Assembly: GCF_004121055.1 (NCBI RefSeq)
Contig: NZ_PYAL01000003.1
Span: forward strand, 558,001 to 622,000
Source of the DNA: Achromobacter aloeverae
GTDB lineage: Bacteria > Pseudomonadota > Gammaproteobacteria > Burkholderiales > Burkholderiaceae_B
Length of the DNA stretch: 64,000 nucleotides
Reading direction: 5' to 3'
The position numbers were made by a program, and so were the translations under genes. Below are positions 9,521 through 17,640 of this stretch, piece after piece (position 1 is the stretch's first letter; each line of letters starts with the position of its first letter). The notes below the pieces were generated by a model. The model was not told where the DNA came from. It searched no databases and saw only the letters and a list, made by a program, of their open reading frames with translations.

Positions 9521-11398
9521 ATGCGGCGGTCCGCGCGTCTTCTTTTGCTCTGGTCGTCGCTGCTGCTCGCCGCGTCGGCCGACGCCAAGCCCCAGGTCGT
9601 CATCGACGCCGGCAAGACGGACGCCGCCACCGTCAAGGCGGTCAACGACGCGGTCGACGCCATTGCCCGCCAGTCCGAGGACCAGGACGGCGGCGAAATC
9701 ACGCGGCTGCGCCGGCGCGCGCGCGATGCGGCGCTGGCGGCCCTGTCGACCCAGGGCTATTTCGCCGCCAAGGTGGAACTGGACCCCGGCCGCAACGCCG
9801 CGGGCGACGATACGTGGAACATCCGGATCGAACCGGGCCAGCAGGCGCGGGTCGTCTCCGTCGACATCGAGTTCCGGGGGCGCATTACGCGGCCGGCCTA
9901 CGCCAAGCGCGTGGCGGACCTGCGCAAGCGCTGGTCCCTGGCGGCCGGCGAGCCGTTCACCAACAGCGAGTGGAACAAGGCCAAGTCGGCGGTGCTGAAC
10001 GATGTCAGCACCCACGATTTCATGTTGGCGCGCATGGTGGACTCCGCCGCCGACGTCAATGTCGAGGCCGGCACGGTGGCGCTCAGGGTCGTGGTGGACA
10101 GCGGTCCGCTGGTGCGGCTGGGCGACCTGCGCGTGGAAGGGTTGAAGCGGGTACCGGAGACGCTGGTGCGCCGTTATGTGCGCTACAAGCGGGGCGACCC
10201 CTATGAGCAGGACCAGCTGAATTCATGGCAGCAGGCGCTGCAACGGACCGCTTTTTTCCGTGGCGCCTTCGTGTCCTTGCAGGAGCCGGGCGGCACCCAG
10301 CCGGACACCAGCAACCAGACCTCGACGGCGCGCGACGTCACGGCCGCCACGCCGGCCGGCGACGCACGCGTGACAGCGGCCCAGCGGCCCGCCGCGCCCG
10401 TGGATCGCAATGGCGAGGTCACCCTGCCGGTCGTGGTGCGGCTGACCGAGGCGCAGCCCAAGCGGTTCTCCTCCTCGATCGGGGTGGACAGCGATGTCGG
10501 CCCGCGCCTGGAGATGACATATCAACAACAGGTGGTGTTCGGGCAACCGCTCACCATGGAGTCCGGCCTTGGCCTGGACCGGTTGCGCCAGCGGGCCTAT
10601 ACGGATTTTCACTTGCCTCCGGACGCCCGCGGCAATCAAGACAGTATCGGCGTGCTGGCGGATCATTCGGACATCCAGGGCCTGGATGTCATGCGTTTCG
10701 CGGTGGGCGCCACCCGCTTGAAGGAAAGCAGCGCCGGCGACGGCAGCCGTGTCAATTATGAAACGCGCTATGGCCTGCTGGCGGCCCATGACCACGTCAA
10801 GATCGACGGTGGCGACACCTATAACCTGCCCACCCTGACCGCCACGGCGGAATGGCTGCGGCGCGATGTCGACAGCAAGTACAACCCGCGCGAGGGCAAT
10901 TTGCTGGTGCTGGGCACGGGCGCGGGCGTGACGCTCAATGGCGGCGATCCTTATACCCGGCTGCGCTTGCGTGGGCAGCAATGGTGGCCCGTGGGGCAGC
11001 GCGACCTGGTGACGGTGCGGGGCGAAGTCGGCAAGGTCTGGGCCAGCCGCGATACCCAGGTGCCGGATGATTTCGGGTTTCGCACCGGCGGCGCGCGCAG
11101 TATCCGCGGCTATAGCTACCTGAGCATCGGGGCCGATCGCGGCAACGCCGTGGTCGGCGCGCCGACGCTGCTGGTGGGCAGCGTGGAGTACGACCATTAT
11201 TTCGATGACCGCTGGGGCATGGCCGTTTTCGTGGATGCCGGCGATGCCGCGCAGTCCTTCGGCGACATGAACATGGCGGTGGGATATGGCGTCGGGGCCC
11301 GGGTGCGCACGCCGGCCGGCCCCCTGTTCCTGGACGTGGCCTACGGGCAGCGCGATCATTCGCTGAAGTTGAGTTTCTCCCTGGGGATAGCGTTTTGA
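9521..11398 (+). CDS. tamA: TamA-type outer membrane assembly protein (BamA/Omp85 family)
   Basis: 625 residues. A signal peptide (about 1-22) is followed by three POTRA-like repeats (to about residue 330) and a C-terminal 16-strand barrel ending in Phe, the usual outer-membrane signature. The Omp85 lid-loop motif is present as GARSIRGY. With TamB it forms the translocation and assembly module that helps insert outer-membrane proteins. A low-complexity Thr/Ala/Pro insertion sits between the last POTRA and the barrel (around residues 265-300). The stop overlaps the TTG start of tamB. Confidence 0.93.
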   Translation: MRRSARLLLLWSSLLLAASADAKPQVVIDAGKTDAATVKAVNDAVDAIARQSEDQDGGEITRLRRRARDAALAALSTQGYFAAKVELDPGRNAAGDDTWNIRIEPGQQARVVSVDIEFRGRITRPAYAKRVADLRKRWSLAAGEPFTNSEWNKAKSAVLNDVSTHDFMLARMVDSAADVNVEAGTVALRVVVDSGPLVRLGDLRVEGLKRVPETLVRRYVRYKRGDPYEQDQLNSWQQALQRTAFFRGAFVSLQEPGGTQPDTSNQTSTARDVTAATPAGDARVTAAQRPAAPVDRNGEVTLPVVVRLTEAQPKRFSSSIGVDSDVGPRLEMTYQQQVVFGQPLTMESGLGLDRLRQRAYTDFHLPPDARGNQDSIGVLADHSDIQGLDVMRFAVGATRLKESSAGDGSRVNYETRYGLLAAHDHVKIDGGDTYNLPTLTATAEWLRRDVDSKYNPREGNLLVLGTGAGVTLNGGDPYTRLRLRGQQWWPVGQRDLVTVRGEVGKVWASRDTQVPDDFGFRTGGARSIRGYSYLSIGADRGNAVVGAPTLLVGSVEYDHYFDDRWGMAVFVDAGDAAQSFGDMNMAVGYGVGARVRTPAGPLFLDVAYGQRDHSLKLSFSLGIAF

Positions 11399-14300
11399 GG
11401 CGCCTCGGCCGTTTCCTGCGCCATATCCTGGTCTGGTGGGTGCCCGGCCTGCTGGTGCTGCTGGTTATCGCCGTGAGTGCCCTGGCGTGGCTGGTGGCTT
11501 CGCCCACGGGCACGCGCGTGCTGATGGAACGGGCAGCCGAGCAGTTCGACGCGCGCATCGACAATGTGCAGGGATCCTTGTGGCGCGGGGTGCGTGTCGG
11601 CCATTTGGCCTTGCGGCTGCCTGGCGTCGATATCCAGGCCGACGATTTCGCGTTGACGGTGGCGTGGCCGGCGTTGTGGCATCGTCGCCTGCTCGTGCCC
11701 ACGCTGTCCGCCGGCAGCCTGCGCGTGGGCCTGGGCACGCAGCCCGGCGAGGCGCAGGCGGAGAGCGAAGCGGCGGATGGCGGGGTGCCCGCTTTGCCCG
11801 TGGAAATCGAGGTGCGGCAGTTGGCCGTGGGGGAGTTTCGCCTGGAGCGTGACGGGCAGCCCCTGTTGCCGGTGACGCTGGGCAAGCTGGCCGCCAGCCT
11901 GACGGCAGGCGCGCAGGGCGCGCGCCTGCGCCTGGACAGCCTGCATGTCGGTCACGACATCGCCCAGGTCGACGTGCAAGGCGACGCCAGCGTGAGCCGT
12001 CTTGCCGCACCTTGGCCGATGGATGTCAACCTGCGCATGGCGGCAACCGGCCAGGGCGCGGATTCGCCCTTGTGCCTGAAGCAACTGGACGCCCTGCGCG
12101 CGCCCGTGCCGGTCGCGGGGGCTAAGGATGCCAAGAACGCCAAGGACGCCAAGGATGCCAAGGATGCTGCGCACGCGTCGGCGCGTGCCGGGGATGTTTC
12201 CACGGCAGGTGCGGAGGTCCGCGTCGGCAACAACGCGGCTGCCGAGCCTGCCGCTTGTGTCGTCAACGTCGACGCGCATGCGGCCGGGGATCTCGATGAT
12301 TTGAACGTGACGCTGGCCGGGCGCGGCGCCGACACCAGCGTGGACCTGCGCGCGGCGCTGTCCCCGCTGGCCGCTTTCCCGGCTCGCAGCGTGGACCTGT
12401 CCCTGGTGCTGCCTGACCGTTCCGGCGCGACGCTCGCCCTGCAGGCGCAGCGTACCGAGGATGGCGCGGCCCAGCGCCTCACCGGCACGCTGGCGGCCGA
12501 CCGGCTGGACGTGGGCCGCCTGGTGGGCGGCAGCGTGCCTCCGGCCCTCCTTACCACGCATGCCGATGTCGATGTCGAATTGACCGACGCCTACGTACTG
12601 CGCCACGCCCGCGTTGGGCTGGATATCGCCGATGCCAGCCGCTGGAATCGCCAGGCGCTGGCGGGCACCGCGCGTATCGAGATGACCACCGGCGCCCGCA
12701 AGGATGCGGCGGCGGACTGGCCGGATGCCCTGGCCGGCATCGAGGTGGACCGTTTCGATATCGATGTGAAGCTGGGGCGCAACCGCGTGCGCACGGCGGG
12801 CAGGATCGGTCCGTCCGACGGCGCCATCACGCTGGACGCGCAAGCCCCCGAACTGGCCGCCTTCTGGCCGGGCCTGCCCGGCGGCGCCAGGGCGCAAGGC
12901 AAGCTGTCCGGCACGCCGGCGCGTCATCGCCTGGAACTCAGCGCCGGCTACACCCCCGCCCGCGTACGGCCCGGTTTGCTGGGGCAGGACAAGGCGGATG
13001 CGTCCTTCGTCGTCGAAGGGGGATGGGGGACGCCAGCCGCCGGTCCGCACGGTGCCATGGCGACGCCCGCCGCCGCAGCCGCGGGCGGGGCAGCGACAGG
13101 CACGACAGGCACCACAGGGACGACAGGGACGACAGCCCCGCCCGCCGCCCCGGCACCGAACCCCCGAACCGGTTGGCGCGGCACCATCGTCCGCCTTCAA
13201 GCCTCGCATGCCGGCTTCCAGGTCAACATCGCTCAGCCGGTCACGGTGGCCTACCTGCCCCATGCGATCGCGCCCGCCTGGCAGTGGCAGGTCGGTGCGG
13301 CCAACATCGGCGTGGGACTGCCCAGCGGCGACCGCCTGACGCTCGCGCATGGCGGATCGCGCGGCGGCGCGGGCCGGTGGGAGACCGCCGGCCGCATGGA
13401 CAACTTCGTGTTGACGCCCAGGCTGGTGGGCAGCGTCATCCGCGCCACCGACCCGTCCGCGCTCGACAAGAAGGCGACCCAGACGCGCCAATCGAAAGTC
13501 AACGCAAGCATCCCCGGCGGGCAGCGCAGCATTGCCCTGGACGCCAGCTGGGACCTGAAGTTCGCCGGCACGCTGTCAGGCCGCGTCCGCCTCGCCCGCC
13601 GTGACGGCGATTTGCGCATTCCCGGCGATCCGCCCATCCCGCTGGGCCTGAAGACCCTGGTACTCGAAGCCAGCGCCACGGCCGTGTCGGCATCCAGCAG
13701 CCGCCTGGACGCGACGCTGGATCTCGCCACCGAAAAGATGGGCGTGGTGACGGGCAAGGGCAGCGCCATGCTGGTCACCGGCAAGGATGGCGCGCCGGGC
13801 CTGGCGGCCAACCAGGCCATGCGCGCGAACCTGCACGCCGATATCGCGGACCTGGCCTGGTTGAGCCTGTTCACCGGCGACGCCACCGAACTGGGCGGTT
13901 CGCTCAAGGCCGACATCGACGCGCAGGGCACGGTGGGCGGCGCCTGGCGTGCCAATGGCGCCATCAGCGGCCAGAAACTGCGCGTGGTGCGGATCGACGA
14001 CGGCGTGCGCCTGCTCGACGGCACGCTGTCCGCCCGCCTGAACGACGACCTGCTGACACTGGACAGCCTGCGCTTCCCCGCCACGCTGCGCGTGCTTCCC
14101 AAGGACACGCGCACACGCGACTGGATCACCAAGAGTCCCGATGCCAGGAATGGCTACATCGAGGCCAAGGGGGCATGGAACCTGTCCAGGTCCGAGGGCA
14201 AGGTGCGCGTGACCTTGTCCCGCTACGCCGTCATGCAGCGCACCGACCGCTTCGCCATGATGTCCGGCCACATCGATATCGACGCCGCCTTGCCGCGCCT

Positions 14301-15198
14301 GGACATCACCGGCGATGTCCAGGCCGACGCCGGCTGGGCCAGCATCGACCTGCTCAGCGAGGTGCCGTCGCTGGACGACGACGTGCGCGTCCACCGCGTC
14401 GGCGACCAACCGCCCGGGGACGCCGCCGCGTCGTCGCCGCTGGCCCTGACCCTGGACCTGAACGTCGACATGGGACCGCGCTTCTTCCTGACGGGCATGG
14501 GGTTGGACACGGGCCTGCGGGGCAGCCTGCGCATCCGCTACGTCGATCGCAAGCTCAGCGGGACCGGTCGCCTGACCACCCAGGGCGGTCGCATCGATGC
14601 CTATGGACAGCGCCTGCAGCTGCGGCGCGGCACGGTCACGTTCCAGGGCGCCATCGACAACCCGCTGCTGGACATCGAAGCCTTGCGCACCGGCGAGCAG
14701 GTCGAGGCTGGCGTGCGGGTATCCGGAACGGCGCAAAGACCGCGCATCGACCTGGTGTCCTATCCCGACGTCAGCGACGTCGACAAGCTGTCGTGGCTGG
14801 TCCTGGGGCGGGCGGCGGACGCCAGCGGCAGCGATACGGCCCTGCTGGTGTCCATCGGCACGGCCCTGCTTGGCGGCGGCGAGCCGTTCTACAAGCAATT
14901 CGGGCTGGATGATGTGGGCATACGCAACGGCTCCATCGGGTCCTCCGGCAGCCTGTTGCCCGAATACACGGTGGCGAGCAAGGTGAACGCCGACTCCGAC
15001 AGCACCTTGGCCACCCAGTTCCTGGTGGCGAGCAAGAACCTGGCCAACGGCATCACCCTGAGCATCGAACAAGCCATGTCGGGCGCCGGCACGGTGGGGC
15101 GCGCCAGCTACCGCCTGTCGCGGCGCTGGTCGGTGGACGCGAAGGGCGGGACGGTCAACGGCCTGGCCCTGGTCTACCGGACGTTCTGGGGCGATTGA
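11395..15198 (+). CDS. tamB: TamB translocation and assembly protein (DUF490)
   Basis: 1267 residues. A single N-terminal signal anchor (LVWWVPGLLVLLVIAVSALAW region) is followed by a very long beta-rich region and the conserved C-terminal DUF490 domain (about 930-1267, with GTGRLTTQGGRIDAYGQ). AsmA-like TamB spans the periplasm with TamA and may shuttle lipids or assist beta-barrel assembly. The start is a TTG overlapping the tamA stop; the next ATG is 130 bp inside, after the anchor, so TTG is preferred. Two in-frame tandem repeats encode KDA and GTT-like tracts; both are multiples of 9 bp. Confidence 0.93.
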   Translation: MRRLGRFLRHILVWWVPGLLVLLVIAVSALAWLVASPTGTRVLMERAAEQFDARIDNVQGSLWRGVRVGHLALRLPGVDIQADDFALTVAWPALWHRRLLVPTLSAGSLRVGLGTQPGEAQAESEAADGGVPALPVEIEVRQLAVGEFRLERDGQPLLPVTLGKLAASLTAGAQGARLRLDSLHVGHDIAQVDVQGDASVSRLAAPWPMDVNLRMAATGQGADSPLCLKQLDALRAPVPVAGAKDAKNAKDAKDAKDAAHASARAGDVSTAGAEVRVGNNAAAEPAACVVNVDAHAAGDLDDLNVTLAGRGADTSVDLRAALSPLAAFPARSVDLSLVLPDRSGATLALQAQRTEDGAAQRLTGTLAADRLDVGRLVGGSVPPALLTTHADVDVELTDAYVLRHARVGLDIADASRWNRQALAGTARIEMTTGARKDAAADWPDALAGIEVDRFDIDVKLGRNRVRTAGRIGPSDGAITLDAQAPELAAFWPGLPGGARAQGKLSGTPARHRLELSAGYTPARVRPGLLGQDKADASFVVEGGWGTPAAGPHGAMATPAAAAAGGAATGTTGTTGTTGTTAPPAAPAPNPRTGWRGTIVRLQASHAGFQVNIAQPVTVAYLPHAIAPAWQWQVGAANIGVGLPSGDRLTLAHGGSRGGAGRWETAGRMDNFVLTPRLVGSVIRATDPSALDKKATQTRQSKVNASIPGGQRSIALDASWDLKFAGTLSGRVRLARRDGDLRIPGDPPIPLGLKTLVLEASATAVSASSSRLDATLDLATEKMGVVTGKGSAMLVTGKDGAPGLAANQAMRANLHADIADLAWLSLFTGDATELGGSLKADIDAQGTVGGAWRANGAISGQKLRVVRIDDGVRLLDGTLSARLNDDLLTLDSLRFPATLRVLPKDTRTRDWITKSPDARNGYIEAKGAWNLSRSEGKVRVTLSRYAVMQRTDRFAMMSGHIDIDAALPRLDITGDVQADAGWASIDLLSEVPSLDDDVRVHRVGDQPPGDAAASSPLALTLDLNVDMGPRFFLTGMGLDTGLRGSLRIRYVDRKLSGTGRLTTQGGRIDAYGQRLQLRRGTVTFQGAIDNPLLDIEALRTGEQVEAGVRVSGTAQRPRIDLVSYPDVSDVDKLSWLVLGRAADASGSDTALLVSIGTALLGGGEPFYKQFGLDDVGIRNGSIGSSGSLLPEYTVASKVNADSDSTLATQFLVASKNLANGITLSIEQAMSGAGTVGRASYRLSRRWSVDAKGGTVNGLALVYRTFWGD
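12124..12168 (+). repeat. Five 9-bp tandem repeats inside tamB (Lys-Asp-Ala tract)
   Basis: Five near-identical 9-mers, AAGGATGCC or AAGGACGCC with one AAGAACGCC, encode a KDA/KNA repeat at about residues 244-258. Copy changes would keep the reading frame, so the tract could vary in length without inactivating the gene. Confidence 0.85.
13096..13134 (+). repeat. Four and a partial 9-bp tandem repeats inside tamB (Thr-Gly-Thr tract)
   Basis: ACAGGCACG, ACAGGCACC, ACAGGGACG and ACAGGGACG, then a partial ACAGCC. They encode a repeated Thr-Gly-Thr ahead of a Pro-rich segment at about residues 568-580. As with the upstream array, the unit is in frame. Confidence 0.8.
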
Positions 15199-15246
15199 GG
15201 CGCGCGGTAAAATACGCGCCCGATACCCCTTTGAACGGTTTTTTCT

Positions 15247-15810
15247 ATGAGCATCAAGAGCGACCTGTGGATACGCCGCGCCGCCGCGGCCGGCATGATC
15301 GAGCCCTTCGAGCCGGGCCAGGTCCGCGCTCACAACGGCGAACGCATCGTCAGCTACGGCACCAGCAGCTACGGCTACGACGTGCGCTGCGCGAACGAAT
15401 TCAAGATCTTCACCAACATCAACTCGACCATCGTCGACCCGAAGAATTTCGATGAAGGCTCGTTCGTCGACTTTTCCGGCGACGTGTGCATCATTCCTCC
15501 CAACTCCTTCGCGTTGGCGCGCACCGTGGAATATTTCCGCATTCCGCGCAGCGTGCTGACCATCTGCCTGGGCAAGAGCACGTACGCGCGCTGCGGCATC
15601 ATCGTCAACGTGACGCCGCTGGAGCCGGAGTGGGAAGGCCACGTAACGCTGGAATTCTCCAACACCACGCCGCTGCCGGCCAAGATCTATGCGGGCGAAG
15701 GTTGCGCCCAGATGCTGTTCCTGGAAAGCGACGAAGTCTGCGAAACCTCCTACCGCGATCGCGGCGGGAAGTACCAGGGCCAGCGCGGCGTTACGTTGCC
15801 GCGCACTTGA
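15247..15810 (+). CDS. dcd: dCTP deaminase
   Basis: 187 residues, matching the trimeric dUTPase-fold dCTP deaminases (188 in related species). It converts dCTP to dUTP and ammonia for dTMP synthesis. Visible motifs are SYGYDVRC near the N-terminus, [10 protein letters not shown] (catalytic-site arginine region) and [18 protein letters not shown] with the family's catalytic glutamate. It follows tamB by 48 bp on the same strand and may share its transcript or have its own promoter. Confidence 0.95.
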   Translation: MSIKSDLWIRRAAAAGMIEPFEPGQVRAHNGERIVSYGTSSYGYDVRCANEFKIFTNINSTIVDPKNFDEGSFVDFSGDVCIIPPNSFALARTVEYFRIPRSVLTICLGKSTYARCGIIVNVTPLEPEWEGHVTLEFSNTTPLPAKIYAGEGCAQMLFLESDEVCETSYRDRGGKYQGQRGVTLPRT

Positions 15811-15840
15811 GTTGCCCCTTGCCTGATCGCGCCGGCCGTG

Positions 15841-16323
15841 TCAGGCCGGCGGGCGATGCGCGGGGCGGACGTAATAGATGTCCCACTCATCTTCCCCCGT
15901 CTTGACGTAGCCCTGGCGCTGGTAGAAGGCGTTGGACGGGCTGTCGCGCAGGGCGCCAAGGTGGACGGCCGCGCCCGCCGCGTCGGCCTGCGCGGCAATC
16001 CGCCGCATGACGCGGGTGCCCAGGCCCAGGTCCTGGAATGCCGGCAGGATGTACAGGTGGTCCAGTTTCAGGCCGTCCTCGATCGGACGCAGGGTATAGA
16101 AACCGGCCCGGCGCCCGTCGATCTCCATGATCCAGGTATGCGCGGGCGCCCAGCTGCCGCGCAGCCGCTGGCGGGCGCGCTCGGGATCGTAGCGGCCCAC
16201 GCGCTCCAGGCTTGCGCGCATGGCCTCGGCGCGCAGGTCGGCCAGTGCTTCCAGATCGGCCGCCGCGGCCGGCTTGAAAATAATGACCCCGGGGTGGGCG
16301 GGATGGGGAGAGGCTGGCCGCAT
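15841..16323 (-). CDS. GNAT family N-acetyltransferase
   Basis: 160 residues. GNAT features are an N-terminal VIIFKPAAAADLEALADLR helix region, the substrate strand HTWIMEIDGRRAGFYTLR, motif A QDLGLGTRVMRRI, and the late NAFYQRQGYVKTGEDE. The substrate is unknown. The ATG at 16323 has AGGAC about 11 bp upstream; a TTG two codons earlier is the alternative. It lies 34 bp downstream of dctP on the same strand, so the two may be co-transcribed. Confidence 0.82.
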   Translation of the reverse strand: MRPASPHPAHPGVIIFKPAAAADLEALADLRAEAMRASLERVGRYDPERARQRLRGSWAPAHTWIMEIDGRRAGFYTLRPIEDGLKLDHLYILPAFQDLGLGTRVMRRIAAQADAAGAAVHLGALRDSPSNAFYQRQGYVKTGEDEWDIYYVRPAHRPPA

Positions 16324-16357
16324 GAACAAAGGTCCTGGTGTCCGCGCACGCGCGGGT

Positions 16358-17365
16358 CTACTTGCCCTGGTAGCGTTTGAGTATGGCTGCGCCGTCCGCG
16401 CCGGTCTGCTGCTTCCAGGTCGCTACCGAATCGGCGGCGGCGTCCTTGAGCGCCTTCTTCACGCTGGGCGCGACCTGCGTGTTGATGGCCACGCCATTCT
16501 TGCGCATATTGTCATAGTTGGCCTTCAGGCGGCCCTGGATGCGTTTCCATTGTTCGGCTTCGGTTTCGGCGGCGGCCTGGTCGACAGCCTTGCGCTCGGC
16601 CGGGCTCAGCGCCTTGTAGGCGTCCAGGTTCATGGTGGCCACGGAAATCGGCATGGCGTAATTGATTTCGGCGAAGGCCGGCAGGTGTTCCCAGAGCTTG
16701 CGGCCCGCGCCGCCGTCGCCCGATGACAGCACGGCGTTGACGTCACCCGCGGCGATGCGCGGCATGGCATCGGCGAAGGAAATGTTCGAGGCCTTGGCGC
16801 CCGCCTTGGTCATGGTGGCCTGCGACATGTCGTCGTAGGTGCGGATGGACAGCGCCTTCAGGTCGGCCACGCTCTTGATGGGGGCCTTGGACCAGATGCC
16901 GGAGGCCGGCCAGGGCGTGGTGTACAGCAGCTTCTGGTTGTGCTCGGCCAGCAGCTTCTCGTAGGCGGGGCGCGAGGCCTTGGTCAGCGCGCGGGCCTTC
17001 TGCAGGGAGTCGGCCAGGAAGGGCAGGGAGGACACCCCGAAGATGGGATAGGTGTTGGACAGGCCGCCAGCGAAGGCGTCGCCCGCGTCGACCTTGCGCG
17101 CCTGCACGGCGTCGATCATGCCGGCGGACTTGATGCCCTTGGCGGCGTCGAAGGACGTTTCGATGATGACTTCGCCATGGCTTTTCTGCTTCACCAGCTC
17201 GGCGAAGGTGCTCACGCCCAAGCCGGGCATCGCGGTGGCGGGATATTCCGTCGTCATCGTCAGCGTCGTGGCGGCTTGCGCCGCGGTGACCAAGGCGGCG
17301 CCTGCCGCCACCCCTACGAACATCGATACCGCCTGCGAAATACGAATCCGGGACAACATAGCCAT
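16358..17365 (-). CDS. TRAP transporter substrate-binding protein (DctP family)
   Basis: 335 residues. A signal peptide ending near AAQAA (about 30) leads to a DctP-type periplasmic receptor, with EYPATAMPGLGVSTFAELV, FGVSSLPFLADS and the conserved hinge KSVADLKALSIRTYDDMS, followed by a helical C-terminus. It binds a small organic, probably carboxylate, substrate. No DctQ or DctM membrane genes are next to it, so it is an orphan receptor in this window. GGAGG about 8 bp upstream fixes the start at 17365 rather than the ATG two codons on. Confidence 0.88.
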   Translation of the reverse strand: MAMLSRIRISQAVSMFVGVAAGAALVTAAQAATTLTMTTEYPATAMPGLGVSTFAELVKQKSHGEVIIETSFDAAKGIKSAGMIDAVQARKVDAGDAFAGGLSNTYPIFGVSSLPFLADSLQKARALTKASRPAYEKLLAEHNQKLLYTTPWPASGIWSKAPIKSVADLKALSIRTYDDMSQATMTKAGAKASNISFADAMPRIAAGDVNAVLSSGDGGAGRKLWEHLPAFAEINYAMPISVATMNLDAYKALSPAERKAVDQAAAETEAEQWKRIQGRLKANYDNMRKNGVAINTQVAPSVKKALKDAAADSVATWKQQTGADGAAILKRYQGK

Positions 17366-17640
17366 TCGGCCTCCAAATAGGAAACACCCGCGAGGAAACA
17401 CCCGCGCCGCGCGCGGACAAGGTGACAAATATATACAGCCGCGCTCCCTGGTGGACCGCCTCCTAGGGAAAGTCTCTACAGCAGAGCGCACCGCCGACGC
17501 CCCGCAACGCCGACTTCCCGAGCGGGGCCGGCTTGCCTGGTCCCGCGAGCACCCGGTAAATCGAAGTTGGGTTACATCTTGTATTGATCTACTATACGCC
17601 CCTAAGTTTTGGAAAATCCCCAAGCTTTGGCGACCCCCGC

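Noticed and set aside
11356-15642. Two long minus-strand frames (711 and 688 codons) opposite tamB
   Set aside because: They run antisense to tamB, are rich in Gly/Arg/His/Gln as expected for reverse frames, and show no domain.
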